From Sporomusa malonica (GTDB taxonomy: Bacteria > Bacillota > Negativicutes > Sporomusales > Sporomusaceae), in assembly GCF_041428715.1 (NCBI RefSeq), contig NZ_CP155572.1: a stretch of DNA of 64,000 nt; one strand, written 5' to 3'. The position numbers and the translations under genes are program-made. Positions within the stretch are counted from its first letter, which is position 1; each line of letters starts with the position of its first letter. The notes under the pieces are model-generated. The model had not been told where the DNA came from. It saw only the letters and a list, made by a program, of their open reading frames with translations, and searched no databases. Positions 37,650 through 47,703 of this stretch are shown one piece after another.

Positions 37650-39016
37650 TATAGCCTCCAGTAAACATAGTTCATGTCTTTTGCTTGTTTGGAACTAAAA
37701 ATCCCCTTCACATCAATAAGAACACACTGTGAACTAACAAAATCGTTGCTCAGTGTCGCAGCTACCTCATTGTATATATCAGGACGTCCAGTTTTATATA
37801 ATTTTTTCAGGCTCTCCAACTCCAAGGTTATAAACTTATCATGAGCTACGGCAAGAATAATTGCGTCTACCTCACCAATCTGATCGATGCTGCATAGAGA
37901 CATACCATATTCGCTCTTAACTTCTTCTACGTCTGCAACAGGATCGACCACTACTGTTTGGACGCCATAATTCTGTAATTCCCGAATAATATCGATAACT
38001 TTTGTATTGCGGCTATCTGGACAATTCTCTTTAAAAGTAAAGCCTAATACCGCTGCCTTGGCTCCTTTAATATGTTTGTTAGCCTGAATCATCTTTTTAA
38101 CGGTGATTTCAGCAATATACTTTCCCATCTCATCATTGATCCTTCGTCCTGATAAAATGATTTGGGAGTGATAGCCCAGTTCTTCCGCCTTGTAGGTCAG
38201 ATAATAAGGATCAACGCCAATGCAATGCCCCCCTACAAGGCCAGGGGTAAATTTCATAAAATTCCATTTCGTACCAGCTGCTGCCAATACTGCTTTTGTA
38301 TCAATACCCATTTTGTTGAAAATAATGGATAACTCATTCATAAAGGCAATATTGATATCACGCTGGCTATTTTCAATCACCTTTGCTGCTTCCGCAACTT
38401 TAATACTTTCCGCGCGATGCACACCAGCCTGTACAACTAGCTCATAAACTTTTGCAATAATGTCCAGTGATTCTTCGTCTATACCGGCAACCACCTTGAC
38501 TATCGTTTCCAGTCGGTGCAGCTTATCTCCAGGATTAATGCGTTCTGGCGAGTAACCTACTTTGAAATCAACGCCACATTGGAATCCGGATTCTTGTTCT
38601 AAGATCGGAATACAAATGTCTTCGGTGACTCCTGGATAAACAGTCGATTCAAAAACCACTATCGAGCCTTTTGTGAGGTTTCGTCCAACAACCCTGCTTG
38701 CGCTCTGCAGAGGTGATAAATCGGGAGTTTTATCTTTATGAATTGGCGTCGGTACCGCAACAATGTGGAATTTTGCTTCCCGTAATTTTGCTTCATCATA
38801 TGTAAATTCCACTGTCGTATTTTTAATCGCTTCATCACCTATTTCATTCGTCGGATCAAAGCCACTTTTATATTGCTCGATTTTGTGCTTATTCACATCA
38901 AAGCCAATAACATCCACTTTTTGAGCGAAGGAAACCGCAATGGGCATACCAACATATCCAAGACCAACAAGCGATATTTTTTCTTCCCGCTTAACAATTT
39001 TCTCAAAGAGACTCAT
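37649..39016 (-). CDS. UDP-N-acetyl-hexosamine 6-dehydrogenase (TviB/WbpO-like)
   Basis: 455 residues. NAD-binding SLVGLGYVGMPIAVSFA, the family block KVGYSPERINPGDKLH, the catalytic Cys in GLVGGHCIGVDPYYLTYKAE, and the C-terminal GFTFKENCPDSRNTKV. It oxidises UDP-GlcNAc or UDP-GalNAc to the uronic acid with 2 NAD+. Works with the adjacent epimerase to supply a hexosaminuronic acid for the polymer. Confidence 0.9.
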   Translation of the reverse strand: MSLFEKIVKREEKISLVGLGYVGMPIAVSFAQKVDVIGFDVNKHKIEQYKSGFDPTNEIGDEAIKNTTVEFTYDEAKLREAKFHIVAVPTPIHKDKTPDLSPLQSASRVVGRNLTKGSIVVFESTVYPGVTEDICIPILEQESGFQCGVDFKVGYSPERINPGDKLHRLETIVKVVAGIDEESLDIIAKVYELVVQAGVHRAESIKVAEAAKVIENSQRDINIAFMNELSIIFNKMGIDTKAVLAAAGTKWNFMKFTPGLVGGHCIGVDPYYLTYKAEELGYHSQIILSGRRINDEMGKYIAEITVKKMIQANKHIKGAKAAVLGFTFKENCPDSRNTKVIDIIRELQNYGVQTVVVDPVADVEEVKSEYGMSLCSIDQIGEVDAIILAVAHDKFITLELESLKKLYKTGRPDIYNEVAATLSNDFVSSQCVLIDVKGIFSSKQAKDMNYVYWRL

Positions 39017-40190
39017 GCCGTTTTCCCTCCAAGCTGTTGCCTCGTAATCCCTGTATCAACCAGTTTCGGTTTTCTATTATCTTCTTAAGTAAAATTTTGC
39101 TATCAAACCTTGCCTCAACGAGTGCTCTACCTCGATTACCCATTGACAGACGCAAGTTTTCATTACAAATTAAAGTTTCAATCTTATCAGCTAATGGTTC
39201 TATTGTTTTTACCGGCACAATAAAGGCAGTTTCATCCACTACTACCCCATCAGTAGGCCCTGGTACATCTGAAATAACAAGCGGCAGGGCCATAGCTTGC
39301 GCCTCTATGACTACATTGCCGAATCCCTCTCGGTAACTAGGAAAAACAAATAGATCCATGGCTGAATAATAACGTTCCGTATCAGGTACGTTGCCTACTT
39401 TTATAATATCAGTACACTCATAGAAGTATGTTATGAGTTCAGGATTCTCGTTGTAGGTTCTTTCTGTGGGACCTACAAAAAGCATTTTTAAGTAAGGATA
39501 TTTTTCTTTAAGAAGTTTAAAAGAACTAATCAATTCATCAAAGCCTTTATCCTTCATAAGCCGGCCCAAGTATCCGATTACAATATCATCTTGGGAAATT
39601 TTATACTTAGCTCTTATTTCTTGTCTAAACTGTTTCTTTTTTGATATATCAAACTTAGTTAAATCAACTCCACAAGCACTGCCATTCCAAACAACTCTAC
39701 TGTTTTTCTCGTTATAGAAATTCATTTCTCGGCCAAGATATAGGTTACCGTGGCTAACCGGCTGCACATCAGTGGACAATCTGCATATTACTTTTTCAAT
39801 ACTTTTAAATATAGATCTCCTTAATCCAGTAAAAGAAACAAATATCATACCCCATTGACAATAAAGTCTAATAGGTACTCTTGCAAAAAAACTAGCAATA
39901 CTTGCATAAAAAGAAGCATTAGGAGTAGAGTATTGAACTAGATTGAACTTCTCTTTTTTGAAAATTTTATACATTTCTAGAGTTGCTATTATTCCAACAA
40001 TACTAATACCTCTTTTCATGGAAATATGTATTGGGTTCACATATTCCGGTAATGACTTTACAAATTCATCATCCATATCGCATAAAATACTGACATCATA
40101 TCCACTAGTATGAAATTCTTCAAAGCTAAATCTAATAAACTGGTTAATAGGTAAAGACGTAGTGGTAACAATACATATTTTTTTACTCAT
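39003..40190 (-). CDS. Glycosyltransferase family 4
   Basis: 395 residues, GT-B: VTTTSLPINQFIRFSFEEF start, VIGYLGRLMKDKGFDELI, and FPSYREGFGNVVIEAQAMALP with the E-x7-E motif. Overlaps the next gene by 14 nt and the previous by 8 nt. A TviE/Cap1E-like role in adding the uronic acid is possible but unproven. Confidence 0.9.
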   Translation of the reverse strand: MSKKICIVTTTSLPINQFIRFSFEEFHTSGYDVSILCDMDDEFVKSLPEYVNPIHISMKRGISIVGIIATLEMYKIFKKEKFNLVQYSTPNASFYASIASFFARVPIRLYCQWGMIFVSFTGLRRSIFKSIEKVICRLSTDVQPVSHGNLYLGREMNFYNEKNSRVVWNGSACGVDLTKFDISKKKQFRQEIRAKYKISQDDIVIGYLGRLMKDKGFDELISSFKLLKEKYPYLKMLFVGPTERTYNENPELITYFYECTDIIKVGNVPDTERYYSAMDLFVFPSYREGFGNVVIEAQAMALPLVISDVPGPTDGVVVDETAFIVPVKTIEPLADKIETLICNENLRLSMGNRGRALVEARFDSKILLKKIIENRNWLIQGLRGNSLEGKRHESL

Positions 40191-41106
40191 TAACTACACC
40201 CTTTATTATTTGAGAAATCTTTCTGGCACTCATGCCATAATAGTCTCTTAAAAACTGCTGAGTGCCGACTATAGAGGAATATGTATCATTTAAGCCTATC
40301 TTTAACATTCTCGCCTTTCTGGACTTCAACTCTGCCAGCACCTCGGCTACCGAACTACCGAAACCGCCAACAATGTTATGTTCTTCCACAGTGACAATCA
40401 AATCATACCGTCCTGCACATTCCCTAATTACTGCCAAATCAATGGGTTTGACCGTGGGGAAGGTATAAAAGGCAGGTGTAATACCACTTTTTTTCAATAT
40501 GTCACACGCTTCGTGCACTTCATCAACAATAGCGCCTGTAGAAAATAACACAACCTGCTCTCCCTCCAGTATTTTGATGGCTTTGCCTATTTGGAAGTTA
40601 TCAATTCTATTGTGTATCCGTTTTTCACCGCCTCGCCCCAGTCGCAAATAGCAGGTTCCCGGGTACTCATATATTGCCTTAGTGGCACATTCCGCCTCAA
40701 CCAAATCACCGGGAGCCATTACAACCAAATTCGGTAATGCGCGCATCATTGCCAAATCTTCGGTGGCGTGGTGGCTCATACCTAACGATCCATAGACAAA
40801 ACCGCCGCCGACACAGACTATTTTCACATTCGCGTTATGATAGGTGCAATCATTTCTAATCTGCTCTATACACCGTAATGTAGGGAAATTACCAATAGAA
40901 TAGGTAAAAACAGTTTTTCCTTCGATCGCCATACCGGCTGCCATTCCAGTCATCGCTTGTTCCGATATTCCAGCATTGATAAATTGGTGAGGTAGTTCTT
41001 CCCAAAAGCTTTTGAGAACGCCGAAACCTAAATCACCGGTCACAAGTACTACATTCTTGTCTTTTTCTGCTATTGTCTTTAATGTCGCTGTAAATTGGTC
41101 TCTCAT
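40183..41106 (-). CDS. Transketolase, C-terminal (pyrimidine-binding) subunit
   Basis: 307 residues: DLGFGVLKSF, the conserved FINAGISEQAMTGMAAGMA (pyrimidine-domain Glu) and a C-terminal domain from about residue 190. Pairs with the next gene, which overlaps by 4 nt, to form a split transketolase. In a capsule operon it probably supplies or modifies a ketose or branched sugar precursor. Confidence 0.88.
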   Translation of the reverse strand: MRDQFTATLKTIAEKDKNVVLVTGDLGFGVLKSFWEELPHQFINAGISEQAMTGMAAGMAIEGKTVFTYSIGNFPTLRCIEQIRNDCTYHNANVKIVCVGGGFVYGSLGMSHHATEDLAMMRALPNLVVMAPGDLVEAECATKAIYEYPGTCYLRLGRGGEKRIHNRIDNFQIGKAIKILEGEQVVLFSTGAIVDEVHEACDILKKSGITPAFYTFPTVKPIDLAVIRECAGRYDLIVTVEEHNIVGGFGSSVAEVLAELKSRKARMLKIGLNDTYSSIVGTQQFLRDYYGMSARKISQIIKGVVNE

Positions 41107-41930
41107 GGACGTTGACCTTCCAACTCCACAACCGCGGCATCATATTCTTCGCCTTGGGGCGTACGATAATGCCAAAGAATGTTGTTTTCCATAAATGAAA
41201 TTCCTTTCCCCTTTATGGTATTGGCAATGATGACTGTCGGCTTGTCTTTATTATGACATGTAGTATCATAGGCATTTTTTAGTGCACTATGATCATGCCC
41301 GTCTATGTCGAGCACATGCCAGCCAAATGCTTCCCATTTGTCGGCAAATGGTTCAAGCGCAATTGTGTTTTCACAAAAGTCTAAGCTTTGCATTTTGTTA
41401 TTATCGATAACTACACTTAGATTATCTAGTCTATAATGATGTGCAATCAGAGCGGCTTCCCAAACAGAGCCTTCATCACATTCGCCGTCGCCGCAGATAA
41501 CAAATACCCGATGATTCTGATTATTTTTTTTTGCCGCCATGGCCATACCGCAGCCAACTGGCAATCCATGACCTAGTGATCCTGTGGAAAACTCTACCCC
41601 GGGAACACCTTTATGGGAGACATGACCGGAAAGGCGGCTACCGTTGGCATAGTGGGTTTTTAATTCTTCAACATCAAAAAAACCACATTCTGCAAGAGCG
41701 GCATAGATGGCAGCGCCGGCATGCCCTTTGCTGAGGATTACCCGATCACGTTCTTCCCATCTTATATTTGCTATGTCGTATTTGAGAATATTTGTATATA
41801 AAACTGCTATAATATCAGCTACTGATAATATAGAACCAATATGTGATCCTTTTGAAGTGTGAGTCATCTCAACTCCGTGGCGTCTTATTCTCCAGGCAAG
41901 TTCCTTACTATTCACGCTATCTCCCACCAA
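41103..41930 (-). CDS. Transketolase, N-terminal (thiamine-diphosphate) subunit
   Basis: 275 residues: SKGSHIGSILSVADIIAVLY, KGHAGAAIYAAL, and the thiamine-diphosphate motif GDGECDEGSVWEAALIAHHY ending near VIDNNKMQSLD. First subunit of the split transketolase. Confidence 0.9.
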   Translation of the reverse strand: MVGDSVNSKELAWRIRRHGVEMTHTSKGSHIGSILSVADIIAVLYTNILKYDIANIRWEERDRVILSKGHAGAAIYAALAECGFFDVEELKTHYANGSRLSGHVSHKGVPGVEFSTGSLGHGLPVGCGMAMAAKKNNQNHRVFVICGDGECDEGSVWEAALIAHHYRLDNLSVVIDNNKMQSLDFCENTIALEPFADKWEAFGWHVLDIDGHDHSALKNAYDTTCHNKDKPTVIIANTIKGKGISFMENNILWHYRTPQGEEYDAAVVELEGQRP

Positions 41931-41931
41931 T

Positions 41932-42813
41932 CTATTTTTTTACTTGATGATATACTCTATCTATAATGTCTCTATCGACATTTTCATCAAATTTTCTTGC
42001 AAACAAATACCTGCTATTTATTAAATCTTCAAAGTCAGACGAACGAAATACATATGGTGTGCCTCTTTTCCAATCTATATAACGCATTGATCCATTTTTC
42101 AGATCTGTAATATCAAAAATCTTATCTTTATAATCAGAGTTGAATGCCATAGTCTGTATAAATAATTCGTCAGGTGCCATTGCCTTTTGAAACATCTTGG
42201 CAATAGTATTTTCTTGCTCAATAAGGTAGCTAGCAAAACTATGACTAATAGAGAACCAAGTCCAACCGTTATAAATATCTAGCTCATAGTATTTGAGCCG
42301 ATTAATTTGACAAAATTGCTGTATAAGTACTAGTACGGCGACGAAGGCTTTTAAAATTTTAGAATTTCTATAATATCGATTATCTAAAAATGGAAAATAA
42401 TATTTAACTCTTCTGATGGAATACCAAAATATCCGAGGTACTATACCCACAAATTGACAGTCTTTATTTCTAAAAAAATCATGTATATAGTCCTGTGATT
42501 TAATAGGTAAGTCTGACCCTGACAATAGATGATAATAATGATATTGTTTGTTTTTAGTGGCTGCTCTTAATAAAGCCAAAGTAACATCTACTTGTGAGTA
42601 ATCAGCCCAATAAACATTTCTTCTTTCAATAAAAAATATGTTTGAGTATATATTTAACTTGTCAAAATAGTTTTTATCAAAGTCGCTAGTTTTCTTGTCT
42701 ACATGAACATATATATCGTTCCTGTTGTCGTCCAGTAATAAAAGCAATTTTTCTAACACATAAAAATTATTATAGGCCATTATTAAATAGGCATGTTTTT
42801 TCTGTTCATACAT
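41932..42813 (-). CDS. Core-2/I-branching N-acetylglucosaminyltransferase family protein
   Basis: 293 residues with HAYLIMAYNNFYVLEKLL, YVHVDKKTSDF, FIERRNVYWADYSQV, and YHYLLSGSDLPIKSQDYI, the signature of PF02485 beta-xylosyl/beta-1,6-GlcNAc transferases. Here it is a probable repeat-unit glycosyltransferase. Overlaps the aldo/keto reductase gene by 8 nt. Confidence 0.85.
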   Translation of the reverse strand: MYEQKKHAYLIMAYNNFYVLEKLLLLLDDNRNDIYVHVDKKTSDFDKNYFDKLNIYSNIFFIERRNVYWADYSQVDVTLALLRAATKNKQYHYYHLLSGSDLPIKSQDYIHDFFRNKDCQFVGIVPRIFWYSIRRVKYYFPFLDNRYYRNSKILKAFVAVLVLIQQFCQINRLKYYELDIYNGWTWFSISHSFASYLIEQENTIAKMFQKAMAPDELFIQTMAFNSDYKDKIFDITDLKNGSMRYIDWKRGTPYVFRSSDFEDLINSRYLFARKFDENVDRDIIDRVYHQVKK

Positions 42814-43747
42814 CCAGTGACACCCTTTGCAGTCTTTCTACAAACCTCTTATCTAGATTCCAGCCAAGCGCCTTTGTATTGGACAACAATTGCTGAGTAT
42901 TCTTGATTCCAGTGATCACAACAGATTCAGGCAAGTAATCTAATATCCATCTAATTGCTATACCTGAAACAGGCTTATTAATCTCAGCAGATATTTTTCG
43001 CATTTCGTTGACTATCTCTAGGTTTTTTAACAACTTCCTGCCATGAAAGTTAACGTATATATCTCTAGAACGTCTGTCATCAGAGCTGAAAATTGCAGTC
43101 TCATCATACTTTCCGGTTAGGATACCTTGTCCCAGACTTCCCCATGTCAAAGGCGTTAGTTCAAGTAACTTCGTAATTTCACACACGTCCGCTTCGTTCT
43201 TCCTACAGGCAAGACTATATTCATCTTGAAAGCTAACAAACCTACCTGATTCGGACTCTAATTCGGCAATATCCCCGATATGTATGTTCGATAGCCCAAA
43301 ATATCTAATCCAGCCTTTGTCTTTTAACCTTGTCAAGCTATCAATGACTTCACTAATAGGCGTTTTTCCGTCACGGTAATGAACTTGATACAGATCAATA
43401 TAATCTGTACCTAAGCGTCTAAGGCTATTTTCAGCCGCCTTATTAATCCACTGGGGACTATTATCATAAAAAGTCTGACCGTTTTCAACTCGTACGCCAA
43501 ATTTAGTGGCTATTACTGCTTGCTGTCGATTACTTGCTAGCGCTTCCCCTAATGTTTTTTCCGCCTCGCCAAGACCATAGGTATCTGCAGAATCAAAAAA
43601 ATTGATCCCGATCTCTAGTGCCCTTCTAACAGTAGCAATTAGGTCACTTTTGGATACAGTTCCCCAACCGTATCCCCCCATAGGACATCCACCCATACAC
43701 AAACGTGATACTGCTAGATCAGAATTTTTTAGCACTATTTTTTCCAT
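42806..43747 (-). CDS. Aldo/keto reductase
   Basis: 313 residues from ATG 43747, with ribosome site GGAGG 6 nt upstream; an earlier in-frame start lies in the sugar transferase gene. Catalytic Asp-Tyr-Lys set visible in FFDSADTYGLGEAEKTLGEA and VIATKFGVR, then QVHYRD. NAD(P)H-dependent reductase, perhaps acting on a keto sugar made by the dehydratase or the transketolase of this operon. Overlaps the preceding gene by 29 nt. Confidence 0.87.
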   Translation of the reverse strand: MEKIVLKNSDLAVSRLCMGGCPMGGYGWGTVSKSDLIATVRRALEIGINFFDSADTYGLGEAEKTLGEALASNRQQAVIATKFGVRVENGQTFYDNSPQWINKAAENSLRRLGTDYIDLYQVHYRDGKTPISEVIDSLTRLKDKGWIRYFGLSNIHIGDIAELESESGRFVSFQDEYSLACRKNEADVCEITKLLELTPLTWGSLGQGILTGKYDETAIFSSDDRRSRDIYVNFHGRKLLKNLEIVNEMRKISAEINKPVSGIAIRWILDYLPESVVITGIKNTQQLLSNTKALGWNLDKRFVERLQRVSLDV

Positions 43748-44456
43748 GCCATACCTCCATCGCAAAAGCAACGCTTAAGGCTTTTTGGCTTGTCATATAG
43801 ATAGTTTGAAAGAACAGCTTTACATCTGTCTTAAAAGAAACAGTCGTAGCATATTTGATTCTTAATTGGTTCTTCCTTTTAAGCACCTTATTTTCGTACA
43901 CCTCATCGGCATTACTGCTGCCGACTATATCATCTAAATTTATAAATTCAAGGGAACTATAATCTGTAATCCCTGGGCGAACTTCTAATATATATTTTTC
44001 TGTGCCTTGATACTGATTTGTATATTTCAGAAGTTCTGGCCTTGGCCCTATGAAACTCATTTCACCCTTAATAATATTAAGCAGCTGTGCAGTTTCATCC
44101 AGCTTAGTCTTTCTAAGGAAACTGCCAATTTTAGTAATTCTGCTGTCATTTAGGGCTGTAGTTCCACCGCCAATTTGATCGGCATTCCGTACCATAGAAC
44201 GAAATTTATAAATTTGAAACGAACTTCCTCGATAGCCGCCTCGATCAGCTTTGTAAAATATTGGAAACCCGGATTCAATAACAATTGCTATTGCAATTAA
44301 AATATATAGAGGAATTAATGGTACTAACAGCAAAATCGCAAGCGAAAAACCAATAACGCGCTTAAATACACGGTTATATACTCCCGCATAAGCGGCAGTA
44401 TTAATATCATTGAAAGCTTGCTTCTCGCTACCTTGCTGGCCAACGCCTTCCATCAT
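43719..44456 (-). CDS. Initiating sugar transferase (polyprenyl phosphate sugar-1-phosphate transferase)
   Basis: 245 residues: one N-terminal hydrophobic hairpin (VIGFSLAILLLVPLIPLYIL), then the catalytic PF02397 core, FYKADRGGYRGSSFQIYKFRSM, with RKTKLDETAQLLNIIKGEMS and FIGPRPEL. It moves the first sugar phosphate onto undecaprenyl phosphate and so starts the repeat unit. The short form without the four extra helices of WbaP. Confidence 0.92.
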   Translation of the reverse strand: MMEGVGQQGSEKQAFNDINTAAYAGVYNRVFKRVIGFSLAILLLVPLIPLYILIAIAIVIESGFPIFYKADRGGYRGSSFQIYKFRSMVRNADQIGGGTTALNDSRITKIGSFLRKTKLDETAQLLNIIKGEMSFIGPRPELLKYTNQYQGTEKYILEVRPGITDYSSLEFINLDDIVGSSNADEVYENKVLKRKNQLRIKYATTVSFKTDVKLFFQTIYMTSQKALSVAFAMEVWHGKNSAKKF

Positions 44457-44477
44457 TTAGAACTCCCTACAATTTTT

Positions 44478-45713
44478 CTACCAACTCAAACCACGTGCCA
44501 TATTTGTTATAACATTACGCGTTCTTCCATAAATCCACCTTATTGGCGATATAATATAATAGAGAAAATATAACCTCTCCGATAACAGGATCAGTTCTAA
44601 ATCGTTTACTGACGGTATAAAACACCTAGAAATACATAATGCTCGTCCCCGCCATCCAGAATGTAAGCTATATTCATACCTTTTATGCTTATATAAAATT
44701 GAGGCCTTTTCCTTAAGTGTTATCTTCCTGCAGAGACCATTATCTTTTATAAAACGCAGTGCCATAACGGCCAAAGCTTGAGCTGCCCTATCCTTTTCAG
44801 CCAAATAAATAATCTCCTTGGGAAAAGATGTCTGTAAGAGTTCTCGCAATAAGATAATTGCTTGATTTAGGACACTCTTAACGCTCAGACTATCGGCTAG
44901 CAGGAATAACCTTTCCCAAGAAAAATCGCCTTTCCTAACAATGAGATCAATATCAACCAACCATTTAACGCGAAACCATGCGTGAACAGCACCATGTATA
45001 ACCAAGTATAAAAGTAATTCTTCCTTGTCAAGAATATTTACAGACTGACCAAACATCTGCATTGAAGTCATATTATTTTTTACCACATTCAACGGGAAGT
45101 CCATACCCCAACTATCCAGCCGCCAGTGAAGCTCTATACATATTTCCAGTTCAGGGTGCCAGTACACTAAATGCTTATTGGATTCCATCCATTTTTTAAA
45201 TCGCGCAGGTGTCGTATGCGCCAACGGATGTTTCCAAACATATCCGTTACTTTCGATTGCCCGTCTAGCCTCGTCAACATCTTCTGGATGTACAAGAAGG
45301 TCCAAATCTCTTGACATCCTTAGTGTTATGTCACCATAAAGCTGATACGCAAGAGGAAATCCTTTCATGACTATCGCGAAGATCTCCTTTTGTTCTAATG
45401 CCCGGAGTATCCTTACGAATTCTGCTGACATCTGCAAAGTCTTACAATCATTATCCTTCTTAAATTTGTACAAAGCCGCTAATACTTTATCCGGTACATT
45501 AGAATGCTCTAATGTACTCAGGTATCGATATACCAAGGGATAGACCCGATGGTGCAAAACTAAATGGATAAACATTGGCCAATTAATCCCACAGTCAATT
45601 AGCGTATCTATGGTGTCTTGGTCATTATCATTACGCTTTAAACTGGAACACAGTAATACCAACCTGAGTTCTGGCGATAATTCGTTATAAATATTACCCG
45701 CATCAAATTTCAA
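44478..45713 (-). CDS. Nucleotidyltransferase family protein (PF14907 type)
   Basis: 411 residues. The GYxxxR-like start and the pol-beta-type site KGFPLAYQLYGDITLRMSRD-LDLLV (metal-binding Asp pair), then EIHWRLD-like CIELHWRLDSWG, mark the uncharacterised nucleotidyltransferases of PF14907. Members of this family are often found in lasso peptide clusters with an HprK-like kinase, yet here the gene sits in the polysaccharide operon 25 kb away, behind the same promoter type. It may act on the peptide, on the polymer, or both. Confidence 0.8.
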   Translation of the reverse strand: MKFDAGNIYNELSPELRLVLLCSSLKRNDNDQDTIDTLIDCGINWPMFIHLVLHHRVYPLVYRYLSTLEHSNVPDKVLAALYKFKKDNDCKTLQMSAEFVRILRALEQKEIFAIVMKGFPLAYQLYGDITLRMSRDLDLLVHPEDVDEARRAIESNGYVWKHPLAHTTPARFKKWMESNKHLVYWHPELEICIELHWRLDSWGMDFPLNVVKNNMTSMQMFGQSVNILDKEELLLYLVIHGAVHAWFRVKWLVDIDLIVRKGDFSWERLFLLADSLSVKSVLNQAIILLRELLQTSFPKEIIYLAEKDRAAQALAVMALRFIKDNGLCRKITLKEKASILYKHKRYEYSLHSGWRGRALCISRCFIPSVNDLELILLSERLYFLYYIISPIRWIYGRTRNVITNMARGLSW

Positions 45714-45767
45714 TAGATCCCCCCCCTATATACCGCCAATATATTTAAGCCATTCTTATCGCTTGAA

Positions 45768-47684
45768 TCAGTGTATCAATCCGGTTGCTGTCTGATATCC
45801 TCCCGTATACTCTTTGTTTTTAACCTTTGTTTCACTGTCTTGATTATTGACTTGCTTACGGTTAGATGAACTTCCCGCCGAATACGTTGGTACCATTCTC
45901 TTGATAATTTCGACTACGTCATCATCTTGAATTGCCTGTCTTAATGCGGTTAGCCACTGTTGGAACTGTTTATCATCAATAGTTCTTATATTCGCAATGA
46001 AAATTTTTTCATGTTTAGTTGCGTCGATGCCTTCTTCGGCAGTAAGCAATTCTTCAAATAGCTTTTCTCCAGGCCTTGTTCCTGTGTATTCAATTTTTAT
46101 ATCCTCGTATGGTACTAGCCCGGAAAGTTCTATTAGGTCATGAGCTAAATCGACAATCTTAACCGGTTTACCCATATCTAATACAAAAACTTCTCCCCCC
46201 CTGGCCATTGATCCAGCTTGGAGAACTAATTGTACGGCTTCGGGAATGGTCATAAAGTATCGCTCCATATCGGGATGAGTAATAGTGATTGGCCCACCTG
46301 CGGCTATCTGTGTTTTAAACAGAGGTATTACACTGCCCCGGCTTCCGAGCACGTTGCCAAATCGAACAGCAACAAATTTTGTATCACTAAGTTTACTGAC
46401 GCTTTGAATGACGAGCTCAGCCACTCTTTTAGTAGCACCCATTATACTGGACGGATTAACTGCTTTATCTGTTGAAACCATGACAAAGACTTCTGATCGG
46501 GCCCTGTCTGCTGCTTCTGCGACAACTTTAGTACCAAAGATATTGTTTCGTACTGCCTCCTCTGGTTGAAGCTCCATAAGGGGAACGTGTTTATGAGCTG
46601 CAGCATGGAACACCACCTGCGGTTTATTAGCAACGAATACCTTATTGATTCTCTTGCGGTCGCGTACGTCCGCGATGATCGGCCTGATATCGATATTCGG
46701 AAATTTCATTCGTAGTTCTCTGTCGATTTCATAAATGCTATTTTCACCTTTTCCTAAAAGAACAAGCTTCTTAGGGGCTAGCTTCGCGATTTGGCGGCAT
46801 AATTCTGAGCCAATGGATCCGCCGGCCCCAGTTACGAGAACATTCCTTCCGCTGATCAATCCAGTAATTTCACTCAAATCAAGCTGAACTGGATCTCTTC
46901 TTAACAAATCCTCCAAATTTACATCCCGCAATTGTTGGACCGTAACCTTACCATCAATAAGCTCATACATACCAGGGAGAGTTTTAACAGTGCACGCTGT
47001 TTGTCTGCATTCGCTTAATATTTCCCGAACTATGTTTCCACCGATGGAAGGCATTGCAATGATAATTTCATTCACTTGATACTCTCTCACTGTTTGTCTT
47101 ATTACCGATCGATTGCCAATGATTTTAACTCCAAATATCATTTGGTTGTACTTATAAGGATCATCATCAATAAAACCGATAATAATTTTATTACCGTTGT
47201 ACCTGTACTTTATTTCCCGAGCTATCATTGCCCCAGCATCGCCGGCACCGATAATTAGTACATTAGAAGTGTCTTTTTTGCCCTTTATCTGTCTCATATG
47301 AGAAATTATACGCACACATAATCTTGATAAACCAATCAGAATAATAGCTGAGAACCAGCTTATAAAGTGAACGCTTTTTGGTATGTCAGGGCCAATGAAC
47401 GAGGTATACGTTACGATAATTACCGAACTTAGTGTCACTGCTGTGCCTATTGCTAGTAGCTCATTAATACTGGCATAACGCCACAAGCGATGATATAAAC
47501 CGAAGGCATAGAAAGTTATAAGGCGAGCAAAGATAATCACTGGCATCAAAGGAAACAGAAATGTGATAAACAAAGCATCGAAAGCCGTTTCCTCAAAACG
47601 AATCATTAGCGCCAAAAGCGGTGTTAAGCTAACAATAGCTGTATCAATTAACAGCAAAATCCCTAAGGATAATTTGCGCCGCAT
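45768..47684 (-). CDS. Nucleoside-diphosphate sugar 4,6-dehydratase (CapD/PglF/WbpM-like)
   Basis: About 638 residues from ATG 47684, with GGGGGAT 6 nt upstream. Four N-terminal membrane helices, a first Rossmann domain (VLIIGAGDAGAMIAREI), and a catalytic SDR domain, VLVTGAGGSIGSELCRQI, with VSTDKAVNPSSIMGATKR and FVLDMGKPVKIVDLA. It makes UDP-4-keto-6-deoxy sugars, the first step to di-amino or deoxy sugars such as bacillosamine. Confidence 0.9.
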   Translation of the reverse strand: MRRKLSLGILLLIDTAIVSLTPLLALMIRFEETAFDALFITFLFPLMPVIIFARLITFYAFGLYHRLWRYASINELLAIGTAVTLSSVIIVTYTSFIGPDIPKSVHFISWFSAIILIGLSRLCVRIISHMRQIKGKKDTSNVLIIGAGDAGAMIAREIKYRYNGNKIIIGFIDDDPYKYNQMIFGVKIIGNRSVIRQTVREYQVNEIIIAMPSIGGNIVREILSECRQTACTVKTLPGMYELIDGKVTVQQLRDVNLEDLLRRDPVQLDLSEITGLISGRNVLVTGAGGSIGSELCRQIAKLAPKKLVLLGKGENSIYEIDRELRMKFPNIDIRPIIADVRDRKRINKVFVANKPQVVFHAAAHKHVPLMELQPEEAVRNNIFGTKVVAEAADRARSEVFVMVSTDKAVNPSSIMGATKRVAELVIQSVSKLSDTKFVAVRFGNVLGSRGSVIPLFKTQIAAGGPITITHPDMERYFMTIPEAVQLVLQAGSMARGGEVFVLDMGKPVKIVDLAHDLIELSGLVPYEDIKIEYTGTRPGEKLFEELLTAEEGIDATKHEKIFIANIRTIDDKQFQQWLTALRQAIQDDDVVEIIKRMVPTYSAGSSSNRKQVNNQDSETKVKNKEYTGGYQTATGLIH

Positions 47685-47703
47685 TAGAACATCCCCCAAC
47701 CGA

